Positions 24,257 to 31,387 of a stretch of DNA of 44,822 nucleotides are shown piece by piece. The translations under genes were made by a program, and so were the position numbers. The notes under the pieces were generated by a model. That model was given only the letters and a program-made list of their open reading frames with translations, searched no databases and was not told where the DNA came from. The stretch is from Fibrobacter sp. UBA4309. Lineage in GTDB: Bacteria > Fibrobacterota > Fibrobacteria > Fibrobacterales > Fibrobacteraceae. The DNA lies in the NCBI RefSeq assembly GCF_002395745.1, contig NZ_DGUN01000056.1:1-44822 (forward strand), given 5' to 3'. The number at the start of each line of letters is the position of its first letter. Within the stretch, counting starts at the first letter, position 1.

Positions 24257-24376
24257 ACCCGAAAACTATAAATCGCTGGCGCAAAAAGGACATTTTTCGC
24301 CCCGGGGTGTTGACAAAAACCACTGAATTTGTCCACACCGGACGAGCGCGAAAAGCTGAACCTGCGGCCCATAGAC

Positions 24377-24412
24377 AAAAAAGCCCCGCAGGTGTGATAC
24401 CTGCAAGGCTTT
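24377..24412 (-). terminator. Intrinsic terminator after GH26 (24434)
   Basis: The arms AAAGCC..GCAGGT and ACCTGC..GGCTTT (24381-24412) have a two-base internal mismatch, and on the minus strand are followed by a run of T (complement of 24377-24382). It shares the GCAGG/CCTGC core with the terminator at 22287-22318. Confidence 0.85.
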
Positions 24413-24433
24413 GATTTCAGGAGAAAAAAAGCT

Positions 24434-26737
24434 TTACTTGACGAGAATCGGCTTGGTAGCGGCAATACCCGCGCCCTTCACGCGCACGATGTAGCGGCCC
24501 TTGGGCATGTCGGCGAGGCTGAAGGCGTAGCTGCCCGCAGCAAGGTTGCCCTTGTAGAGCGTGGCGACCTTCTTGCCGTTCATGCCGAATACGTCGACCG
24601 ATACCATACCCGCCTTCGCGGTAGAAAGTGAAACCATGTTGCCCTGGATGCCGAACTTGGCGGCAGAGCCGGCTACGGTCTTGATTGCGTTTGTTCCTTC
24701 GCTTTCGAGTTTGATGCTCTTGACGGTCTTTTCGCTGCCTTCGGAAACGCTGAAGAGACTTTTTGCGTCATCGAACGTGGTCACGACGGTGCCATCGTCG
24801 GCAATGAGGTTGTCGAATGTTACGGTGCCGTTGAATCCTTCGGCGCTTGCGACGAATACGAGCGAGAAGAGATTGTCGAGATCAATGGGGTGCTCTGTGC
24901 CCGCATCGTCCTTGTAGAGCGTGATGTCGAAGGTGCAGGTCTTGGAACCGCCATCTTCTTCCATCCAGCAACCGTCGCTAGGCGATTGCTCCCAGGTCCA
25001 GGCGCTGTCGGCCATGCCATTGCGCACGAATGCGAGCCCAATCCATACGCCGCCTTCGGCTGCGCCGGTTCCGTCCACGGAGATGTCGACGGAAAGAGTC
25101 TTTGCCTTGGTGAGGTCGGGAAGTTTCGTTGTGTTGATGAGGGCGCCGTCTTTTCCGAGGGCGTAGGTGACGACCATCTTGTCTTCTTTCTTGTTGCCGG
25201 CAGCTTTTTCGGGGTCGCCATTGAAAGTAGATGTCGCCTTGGCGACTTGGCATGTTCCCGTTCCGGAATTCGCTTCGCTGTAAGAAGCCCAGCCAGGCAT
25301 CTTGTCGAGGGTAATGATGCGCTCGTCTTCCATGTTGCTTTTCCAGACTTCGTTCTTGGTCTGTCCGGGCCACTTGCCTCCCCAAGTGCTGTACCAGGGC
25401 ATCCACCAGCTCCATACGGATTCGTCGGTATGCATGTTGTTCACGTCGGGAATGGGACCGTTCTCGCTGAGGGCGAGGACCTTGGATAAGCCCCACTTGG
25501 TTTTGAAATCGTCAAAGGCGGCCGAGTTGCTGGAGTGAACATTGTCGTCGTTGTAGATGTCGATGGAGAGGACATCGTAGTAGGTTTCGCCCGGATTCCA
25601 GTCGGTGAGGGATGTCGAACTCGGGTTGAATACCCAGACTAGGTTCTTGACGCCCTTGGTGAAAACCATTCGTTCGTAGACGAGGCGGTACAGGGCGGCA
25701 AGCTGTTTTCCCGTATGCGTACTCCACCAGAACCAGGTTCCGCCTGCTTCGTGGAGCGGACGGAAGATGGCTGCGACATTTTCGCTTTGTAGGGCGAGGA
25801 AGTAGTTGGCGATGTCGTCGATATCCGCAATGATTCCCTTGTAGGCGGCAGAGAGCGTATCCCAGGTGGTAGTGCCCGTCATGAAAGCTTGGGTGAAGTC
25901 GAAGGTCGTGTAATCCTTGCCCTCGCCTGCGGCATTCTGGTTTGCATAGAAGGCGTCAACGGAATCGGAAGGATCCTTCCAGTGCCAGGTGAACGCTGGG
26001 ATGCCGCCTTTGTTCCAGAGATCCTTGGCAAGCGCAATTGCCTTTTCGGTGTAGCCCTTGTTCCAGCTGTTGGTCGCGTTGGGACCGTTTGCAAAGAGGA
26101 AGTCTACGCCGACAAGTGCTGGGTACTTGCCGCTGCGCGTGTAGATGTCTTGAACATCGGGGTGCGTCGTGACTTCCTTGCTGGCGTCATATCCTTCCAT
26201 GTCGCCGGTCATGATGCCGCTGATTGTTTTTTTGCCGAAGTTGTTCACGAGGAAGTTATATAGCTTGACGGCTTCCGGTGTAGCATTCGGAGTAATCGGG
26301 GTGTTGCAGAGGGCGAAAGGCTTGGAAGTGTAAGGCTCAAGATCGATGTAGTCTACGCTGATCCAACCCCAGAATTTTTTGATGCCGACGGTGTTCGCGC
26401 CCGCCTTGAGCGTCACGATGGTCGAAATGTCGGTGAAGGTTGAGGCTGCGTTGAAGTCGATTTGCCCGACCTGGTCGCCGTTGACAGTGATATAGTTCGA
26501 TTTGAAGTCGCCTGCCTTATAGTGGATGGTGAGCAGGAACTTGCCTGCGGCTTCAGCGGTGACGCTGAATTCGATATCGCCTTCTTTCTGGTCGACGTAG
26601 GCGCCGCCCGAGGCGTTTTCGTTGGTGACTTTTTCGGCAGTGCCCGACAGGGTGGCCGTTTCGGCTTCGTACTTGGCGGCAAAGGAGGCTGTGGCGGTAG
26701 CGAGGCCGATTGCCAAGATTTTCTTCAAATATCCCAT
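24434..26737 (-). CDS. Secreted GH26 beta-mannanase with two accessory domains
   Basis: A 767-residue enzyme. Signal peptide about 1-20; CBM35/CBM6-like domain about 22-136 (KYEAETATLSG to ISVDYIDLEPY); GH26 barrel about 145-490; CBM-like beta-sandwich about 500-660 (ending GFNGTVTFDNLIAD); sorting-like C-terminal module about 695-767. Acid/base Glu 330 lies in IFRPLHEAGGTWFWW and nucleophile Glu 425 in LALSENGPIPD. The extra C-terminal sandwich is shared in type with the GH5 gene next door, while the N-terminal CBM is shared with the other GH26, so this gene looks like a mosaic of its neighbours. AGGAG precedes the ATG. Bounded by terminators, so likely monocistronic. Confidence 0.93.
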   Translation of the reverse strand: MGYLKKILAIGLATATASFAAKYEAETATLSGTAEKVTNENASGGAYVDQKEGDIEFSVTAEAAGKFLLTIHYKAGDFKSNYITVNGDQVGQIDFNAASTFTDISTIVTLKAGANTVGIKKFWGWISVDYIDLEPYTSKPFALCNTPITPNATPEAVKLYNFLVNNFGKKTISGIMTGDMEGYDASKEVTTHPDVQDIYTRSGKYPALVGVDFLFANGPNATNSWNKGYTEKAIALAKDLWNKGGIPAFTWHWKDPSDSVDAFYANQNAAGEGKDYTTFDFTQAFMTGTTTWDTLSAAYKGIIADIDDIANYFLALQSENVAAIFRPLHEAGGTWFWWSTHTGKQLAALYRLVYERMVFTKGVKNLVWVFNPSSTSLTDWNPGETYYDVLSIDIYNDDNVHSSNSAAFDDFKTKWGLSKVLALSENGPIPDVNNMHTDESVWSWWMPWYSTWGGKWPGQTKNEVWKSNMEDERIITLDKMPGWASYSEANSGTGTCQVAKATSTFNGDPEKAAGNKKEDKMVVTYALGKDGALINTTKLPDLTKAKTLSVDISVDGTGAAEGGVWIGLAFVRNGMADSAWTWEQSPSDGCWMEEDGGSKTCTFDITLYKDDAGTEHPIDLDNLFSLVFVASAEGFNGTVTFDNLIADDGTVVTTFDDAKSLFSVSEGSEKTVKSIKLESEGTNAIKTVAGSAAKFGIQGNMVSLSTAKAGMVSVDVFGMNGKKVATLYKGNLAAGSYAFSLADMPKGRYIVRVKGAGIAATKPILVK

Positions 26738-26757
26738 AGATAACTCCTGTTTTCTAT

Positions 26758-26765
26758 GGAAAATA
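26758..26765 (-). promoter_or_regulatory. Candidate promoter box, GH26 (26737)
   Basis: TATTTTCC on the minus strand, 20 bases before the start, is a weak match to the box found before other genes. AGGAG lies between box and ATG. Confidence 0.3.
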
Positions 26766-26813
26766 CCTTAAATAAATGCCGTTACATCGAAAAAACAGCG
26801 CGCCGTTGAACAA

Positions 26814-26870
26814 TTCGTTGGGGATTTCGCAACGAAAAGCGGTTTAATCTACGCAAAAACTACGTTAAAT
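26814..26870 (-). promoter_or_regulatory. Inverted repeat plus shared ACGCAAA-N5-CGTTAAAT motif
   Basis: TTCGTTG (26814-26820) and CAACGAA (26830-26836) form one inverted repeat. At 26851-26870 lies ACGCAAA, five bases, CGTTAAAT, the same 20-base pattern as 10285-10304. Both sites stand about 110-130 bases upstream of a minus-strand gene and lie near a fibrolytic gene. Confidence 0.45.
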
Positions 26871-26882
26871 AGCACCGATGTG

Positions 26883-27857
26883 TTATTTCGCACAGAAGCG
26901 GAAGCCGAATTCGAACGTTCGGGTTTCGCCTGGGGCTATGACGATGAGGCCGCGGTGATGGTTCAGCGCGTCGGGTTCCGATGTCATGGGCTCGATGGCG
27001 ATGCTCATGCGGTCGGGCGGCGTGTATATCTGGATGGCGTTGTACTGCTCGTTGCCTGCCTTTTGCCAGATGTCGAGGGCGAAGCGTTCGCTTTCGAGCT
27101 GCGCATGTGCTTCTCCGCCCTGGTCGGCGAGGCAGAAACAGTCGTTGATGAACTCGTCACCGATCTTGCGGCCGCCCACGAAGCGCGTGTCTTCCTTGAA
27201 GTTGCCGGTGGGGAGATCGGCCTTGTCGAGCAGGGCAAGGTTCGTGCGTGGGAGCGTCATGGTGAGGCCGTCAATCTTTTCGCCGAGCGAGAAGTACGGG
27301 TGCCAGCCTTCGGAATAGGGCATGTCCGTATTGCCGATGTTCTTGACGCTCGAGACAACGTGGACGCTTTCGCCTGTGAAGGTGACGGTATTCGTGGCGC
27401 GGTAGGGGAACGGGAATCCCGCGAATGCGCCCGGCCAGTCGCAGGTGAAGACAGCGGTACATTTTTCGCTGTCGCTCTCGAAGCTTTCGAGTTTCCATTC
27501 CTGGTTCTGGAGGAATCCGTGCAGGGCGTGCGGGGCCCAGCTCACGTTGTTGATTAGTTTGTATGTGCTGCCGTTCCAGGTGAACTGCGCGTAGGCGGTC
27601 CGTCCGGGGAAGGGGCAAAGCCTGCAGCCCGCATTCGTGTCGGGTCCCATCTTGAATACGTCGTCGCCGTCGCGGTAGCCGAACAGGAGGTCGAGGGGCC
27701 TGCTTGCGGGCGAGTTGCTTGCGGTTACGGGAATGCGCCAGGCATTGAGGCCGCCGCCGTAGCCGCTCATGATTTCGAATTCGGCGCCGTCATCGCGCTT
27801 AAGGATATGGCGTTCGACGGTGCCCAGCGGGCGGGAAATGATCGAGAAGTTGCTCAT
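26883..27857 (-). CDS. Aldose 1-epimerase family protein
   Basis: A 324-residue cytoplasmic protein of the galactose-mutarotase-like fold, which interconverts alpha and beta anomers of free sugars. Family features: CRLCPFPGRTAYAQFTWNG, APHALHGFLQNQEW (catalytic His region), PYSEGWHPYFSL (second His) and IAIEPMTSEPDALN with the catalytic Glu. Weaker than usual similarity in the middle means the exact sugar is open. ATG 27857 is preferred to the TTG at 27866. It precedes GH26 on the same strand by 145 bases and may handle mannose or glucose released by the mannanases, which is an inference from position. Confidence 0.85.
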   Translation of the reverse strand: MSNFSIISRPLGTVERHILKRDDGAEFEIMSGYGGGLNAWRIPVTASNSPASRPLDLLFGYRDGDDVFKMGPDTNAGCRLCPFPGRTAYAQFTWNGSTYKLINNVSWAPHALHGFLQNQEWKLESFESDSEKCTAVFTCDWPGAFAGFPFPYRATNTVTFTGESVHVVSSVKNIGNTDMPYSEGWHPYFSLGEKIDGLTMTLPRTNLALLDKADLPTGNFKEDTRFVGGRKIGDEFINDCFCLADQGGEAHAQLESERFALDIWQKAGNEQYNAIQIYTPPDRMSIAIEPMTSEPDALNHHRGLIVIAPGETRTFEFGFRFCAK

Positions 27858-27880
27858 GGAAGGCAAGATAGCAAAAGGAG

Positions 27881-27943
27881 TTATTAGTCAATAGTTACTA
27901 GTTACTAGATTGGGGCACCTGCGGTGCAGTTATTAGTTACTAG
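27881..27943 (-). repeat. Two heptad arrays flanking a small hairpin
   Basis: Read on the minus strand, two units (CTAGTAA, CTAATAA; 27930-27943) and four units (CTAGTAA, CTAGTAA, CTATTGA, CTAATAA; 27881-27908) bracket the hairpin GCACC-TGC-GGTGC (27915-27927). All units fit CTRNYNA. The region lies between the divergent epimerase and mnmE genes. One more unit, CTAGTAA on the plus strand, is at 27982-27988. Confidence 0.75.
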
Positions 27944-28034
27944 ATTATCTTATATCAAGAAGTTCCTTGAAATCTGCGACACTAGTAACTCCTATTGGAA
28001 TTAGGAACTGCCGCGGAGGTGGCTCCGCATTTGC

Positions 28035-28042
28035 TATATTCT
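28035..28042 (+). promoter_or_regulatory. Candidate promoter box before mnmE
   Basis: TATATTCT is followed by five bases and the ATG. The same TATATTCT then ATG pattern precedes the gene at 31204 on the other strand (31209-31216). Confidence 0.4.
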
Positions 28043-28047
28043 CGCGC

Positions 28048-29448
28048 ATGGATTCCCTGACGATTGTAGCCCCGATGACCCCCGCCGGCGTAAGTGCCGT
28101 GGCGGCCCTCCGTGTGAGTGGTTCCAGGGTTCGCGATGTGGCAAAGTTGCTTTTCGGGGAACGTGCCGCGGCTAGTTTGGAGGCGCGCAAGGCGAGTCTC
28201 GGGACTGCGCGTGACCCGCAGACGGGCAAGGTTATCGACAGCCTTTTGTACCTGTTTTTCGAAGGCCCGAATTCTTACACCGGCGAAGATGTGCTGGAAC
28301 TCTACCCGCACGGGAACCCGCTTATCGTGCGCGACCTGCTGCAGGCGATTCGTAGCATCGATGGCGTGCGCCTTGCCGAACCGGGCGAGTTTACGCGCCG
28401 CGCTTTTTTGAACGGCAAGATGGACTTGACGCAGGCGGAATCCGTTGCCGACGTGATTCACAGCGCGAACCGCGCGGAGCTGGAAAATGCGCATCGCCTG
28501 CTTTCGGGTGCTCTTTCCAAAAAGGTTGCGACGCTCGCCGCGCAGGTGAAGGACATCTCGGCCCGCTTGGAACTGGACGTAGATTTTGCCGAAGAAGAGG
28601 CCGACCCGGATTTTGCGGGCTGGGAGGCGCGATTCGTTTCTGTCCGCGAATCCATCCAGCAGGTTTTGAACAGCTTCCATAACAAGGCGTCGCTCGGCAG
28701 GCTTCCGCTGGCTGTGCTCTACGGTGCGCCGAATGCGGGCAAGTCGAGCCTGGTGAATGCGTTGCTGGGCGAAGACCGCGTGCTTGTGAGCAATGTGCCG
28801 GGCACGACGCGTGACTTTGTGGAAGTGCGGTTGTTTTTGGATGGTGGCGAAATCCGCCTTGTCGATACCGCGGGAATTGCGGAACGTGCGACCGATGAAC
28901 TCGACGCCCTCAGCATGGAAAAGAGCAGGGAGATTCTCGAGGAAGCGGACTTGAAGATTCTGGTGGTGGACTGTTCAGACGAGAGAAGGGGCTGCGAAAA
29001 GGGCGTGCCCTCGGTCATCGCCCCCGATTTTGTCGTTTATTCCAAGAGCGACTTGACGGGTGGAGGCTTGCCAGATGGCGGCTCCGGGGCCGCCATGACG
29101 TTTGAGACCAATGCCTCGAGCGCGATGCCTACGACCGATGCTCTTCGCGTTTCGTCCAAGACGGGCGAGGGCCTCGCCGAACTCAAGAATATTATGAACG
29201 CGGCCTTGTTCAAGAATGTCGAGAATTCCGAGGACTTCTGGATTACGAGCGAGCGCGAAAAGGCTTGCCTCGAAGACGCCCTGGCGGGAATTGACCGCAC
29301 CCTCGACCTGCTCAGGAACAATCCGGCGGTGGAGCTGCTCGCCTTCGAGATGCAGGTGGTGCGCCGCGCCCTCCAGAGTATAACGGGCGAAATTTCGTCC
29401 GAAGACATTTTACAATCCATATTCGCGGGGTTCTGCATTGGAAAGTAG
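28048..29448 (+). CDS. mnmE: tRNA modification GTPase MnmE
   Basis: With MnmG it modifies U34 of certain tRNAs. The 466-residue protein shows the N-terminal formyl-THF-binding domain (MDSLTIVAPMTPAGVSAVA, EPGEFTRRAFLNGKMDLTQAE), a helical region, the inserted G domain (GAPNAGKSSLVNALL P-loop, VPGTTRDFVE switch, LVDTAGIAERATDELD) and the C-terminal FCIGK with the essential Cys 463. The usual NKxD of the G domain appears as SKSD, a minor change. ATG 28048 starts the conserved N-terminus; earlier in-frame sequence is not family-like. The next gene starts one base after the stop. Confidence 0.97.
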   Translation: MDSLTIVAPMTPAGVSAVAALRVSGSRVRDVAKLLFGERAAASLEARKASLGTARDPQTGKVIDSLLYLFFEGPNSYTGEDVLELYPHGNPLIVRDLLQAIRSIDGVRLAEPGEFTRRAFLNGKMDLTQAESVADVIHSANRAELENAHRLLSGALSKKVATLAAQVKDISARLELDVDFAEEEADPDFAGWEARFVSVRESIQQVLNSFHNKASLGRLPLAVLYGAPNAGKSSLVNALLGEDRVLVSNVPGTTRDFVEVRLFLDGGEIRLVDTAGIAERATDELDALSMEKSREILEEADLKILVVDCSDERRGCEKGVPSVIAPDFVVYSKSDLTGGGLPDGGSGAAMTFETNASSAMPTTDALRVSSKTGEGLAELKNIMNAALFKNVENSEDFWITSEREKACLEDALAGIDRTLDLLRNNPAVELLAFEMQVVRRALQSITGEISSEDILQSIFAGFCIGK

Positions 29449-29449
29449 C

Positions 29450-30301
29450 ATGCTCAGCATTATCGGCGTCCTGACGGGCGTCTTCGCTTTCGGGACGTAC
29501 ATGATCCCGCTCAAGAAATACCCGAACTATTCTTCGTGGGCGTTCCTCGCCGTGATGGCTGTCGGCGCGCTGTTCTGCTCGGCGGTTATTGCCAGCGTCA
29601 CGGGGCAGTTCAACTTGCAGCCGGTAGGTATCCTCTGCGGATGCCTCTGGGTTCTGGGCGGCGGGCTCTGTTTCTGGGCGGTGCAGGCCGAGGCCGACCT
29701 TGCTGGCACGGGGCTCCGGTCCATGAGCGTGAGCATCCTGCTTTCGTTCATTACGGGTGTCACGCTGTTTGCCGAGCATACGCTCCTCTATTTCTCGATT
29801 CCCGCCATCATCTGCATGCTCGTGGGCATCTGGATTCCTGCGGGGAAGGTGCAGCACCTCTGGAAGAACTGGCGCTCGCTCCTTTCGGGTGCGGTATTCG
29901 GTTCGTACCTGATTCCCTACAAGCTCAGCAACCTCGGCGACATGGAATTCCTGTTCCCGTTCTCGGTGGGCGTGTGCCTCGGTAGCGTCGCGCTGTTCAT
30001 CGTGCTTACGCTCAAGCGCGGCAAGCGCTACGACATGCCCTTAGTCCCGTCCTTGTTCGCCTTCGGTGCGGGCGTCCTCTGGATGCTCGGTACGCTCGCT
30101 ATATTCTGGGCGATTGCCGACGACGGCCTCTTCGGCTATGCGGTGGGTTACCCGCTGTTGCAGCTCAACCTGGTGGTGAACCAGCTGTGGGGTGTATTTG
30201 CTTTTGGTGAATATGCGACGCGCAACGAGCGCATCAAGCTCGCCATATCGACGGTCGTCATCCTTTCGGGTGCGGCCTTGCTTACGCTATCCAAGATGTA
30301 A
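29450..30301 (+). CDS. GRP/DMT-type sugar transporter
   Basis: A 283-residue membrane protein with ten predicted helices in two half-repeats (GVLTGVFAFGTYMIPLKK and GAVFGSYLIPYKLSN look like the paired start of each half). This layout and the GTYMIP motif fit the GRP (glucose/rhamnose-type permease) group of the DMT superfamily. Substrate is unknown; a hexose or pentose is plausible. ATG 29450 is used since GGAAAG lies about 7 bases upstream; the TTG at 29438 overlaps mnmE. Co-transcription with mnmE is likely. Its stop codon directly abuts the stop of the convergent gene, with no terminator between them. Confidence 0.8.
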   Translation: MLSIIGVLTGVFAFGTYMIPLKKYPNYSSWAFLAVMAVGALFCSAVIASVTGQFNLQPVGILCGCLWVLGGGLCFWAVQAEADLAGTGLRSMSVSILLSFITGVTLFAEHTLLYFSIPAIICMLVGIWIPAGKVQHLWKNWRSLLSGAVFGSYLIPYKLSNLGDMEFLFPFSVGVCLGSVALFIVLTLKRGKRYDMPLVPSLFAFGAGVLWMLGTLAIFWAIADDGLFGYAVGYPLLQLNLVVNQLWGVFAFGEYATRNERIKLAISTVVILSGAALLTLSKM

Positions 30302-31204
30302 TCAGATGGTCTGGATTTCGGCCTCGAGTTTTTCGGCCGTCTTCGTGTCTTCGCTGTAGATGGAATTGATTTTCTTGCAGCTCAGTTCCAGCAGCTTTCG
30401 TGCACTCTGGTTGTCGCCGCGCTTGCGCAATTCGCGGATGGCGTGGTCCACGCGCGAGATGTCTTCTTGCTGAGGGTAGTCCTTCATGAAGTTGTAGAAC
30501 AGCGCAATTTGCGTTTCGTAATCGCTGTCGTTCTCGCAGGCGAGCAGGAACGGGATGACGCGCACGTTGAGCAGGTTGTCAAGGTCGCCCATGAACGTGT
30601 TGAGCGTGAGCCCCGCGGGGAAGAGTTCTTCGGTATCCTTCTGGATGTCGTCGTTGTCCATGACGGTTCCGGATTCGAACTGCGAAAGCATCTCGTTCAG
30701 CAGGCTGATTTCGGCCGCCTTCGCCTGTTCGCGGTAACGCGCTTGGTAGTAGATGGGCAGCGTCGTGAGGCAGAAATGCGCCTGGTTCAGTCCGATGTAT
30801 TCGCCGATGTAATAAATGTCGGCGTCTTCGTTCAAGATGTCTTGTTCGGATGCAAAATTGCCGATGCGTGCCGGGATAGGGATAACCTCCATGTTCGAAA
30901 GTTCGTGGAGGCGTTCGCGCAGGGCGTCGACATCCAGGTTTTCGGGAATGTCGACTCCTTCTTCTTGCATGGATTCGAGAAGGTTGTTCAGCTTGGAATC
31001 GACGCTCTTGTTCAGGGAACGGCGAATTTCTGGCCCGGTCGGGGCGTTGCGGAAATCTCCCTCGAGAGTCAGGAGGCCGTTTTTGACCATGTCGTCAAAC
31101 GGCGTCCCGCTGAGGGCGTCGGGTGATGGTAGAATCTTCGCGTACGCGATCATGCGTCCGCAGAGATGGTCGTCGTTTCCTTTTTTCTGTTCGATACCGA
31201 GCAT
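30302..31204 (-). CDS. Soluble protein of unknown function
   Basis: A 300-residue acidic protein without signal peptide or membrane segment. It seems mostly helical, with amphipathic runs such as VDSKLNNLLESMQEEGVDIP and a C-terminal stretch like ELRKRGDNQSARKLLELSCK. That last part resembles a TPR-like helical repeat, but only one unit is visible. I do not recognise a family. It is transcribed alone on the minus strand, with a heptad array and a TATATTCT box right before the ATG. Confidence 0.7.
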   Translation of the reverse strand: MLGIEQKKGNDDHLCGRMIAYAKILPSPDALSGTPFDDMVKNGLLTLEGDFRNAPTGPEIRRSLNKSVDSKLNNLLESMQEEGVDIPENLDVDALRERLHELSNMEVIPIPARIGNFASEQDILNEDADIYYIGEYIGLNQAHFCLTTLPIYYQARYREQAKAAEISLLNEMLSQFESGTVMDNDDIQKDTEELFPAGLTLNTFMGDLDNLLNVRVIPFLLACENDSDYETQIALFYNFMKDYPQQEDISRVDHAIRELRKRGDNQSARKLLELSCKKINSIYSEDTKTAEKLEAEIQTI

Positions 31205-31208
31205 GTGT

Positions 31209-31245
31209 AGAATATAGTAAATAGTGGTTAGTAAATAGTGGTTAG
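31209..31245 (-). repeat. Heptad array and promoter-like box before gene 31204
   Basis: On the minus strand: CTAACCA, CTATTTA, CTAACCA, CTATTTA, CTA (31215-31245), running directly into TATATTCT (31209-31216), then four bases and the ATG. Confidence 0.75.
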
Positions 31246-31280
31246 GAATCGCGAAGAGAAACTTCTTGATAATTGCGACC

Positions 31281-31315
31281 CTATTTACTGTCTACTGTTT
31301 ACTAGCCACTAGTCC
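31281..31315 (+). repeat. Heptad array upstream of the NAT-like gene
   Basis: Plus strand units CTATTTA, CTGTCTA, CTGTTTA, CTAGCCA and a partial CTAGTCC. It is divergent from the array at 31215-31245 in the same 183-base gap, so each gene has an array pointing toward it. Confidence 0.75.
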
Positions 31316-31370
31316 CTTCTAAAGTCCATAGCTCATCGTTCAAAACTCAATGCACTCCTTTCTCGTCTAT

Positions 31371-31382
31371 TTTCTATCTTTC
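31371..31382 (+). promoter_or_regulatory. Candidate promoter box before NAT-like gene
   Basis: TTTCTATCTTTC ends five bases before the ATG. It shares TTTCTATCTTT with the boxes before the MATE and GH57 genes. No Shine-Dalgarno site. Confidence 0.4.
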
Positions 31383-31387
31383 CCCTT

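Noticed and set aside
20533..24271. Long plus-strand frames opposite the GH26 and GH5 genes
   Set aside because: The minus-strand genes have signal peptides, catalytic motifs and terminators; the plus-strand frames show none.
26734..26759. CCATAG/CTATGG hairpin with the GH26 start codon in its stem and ribosome site in its loop
   Set aside because: One arm overlaps the probable promoter box, so it is unlikely to be in the mRNA; not enough to claim a translation switch.
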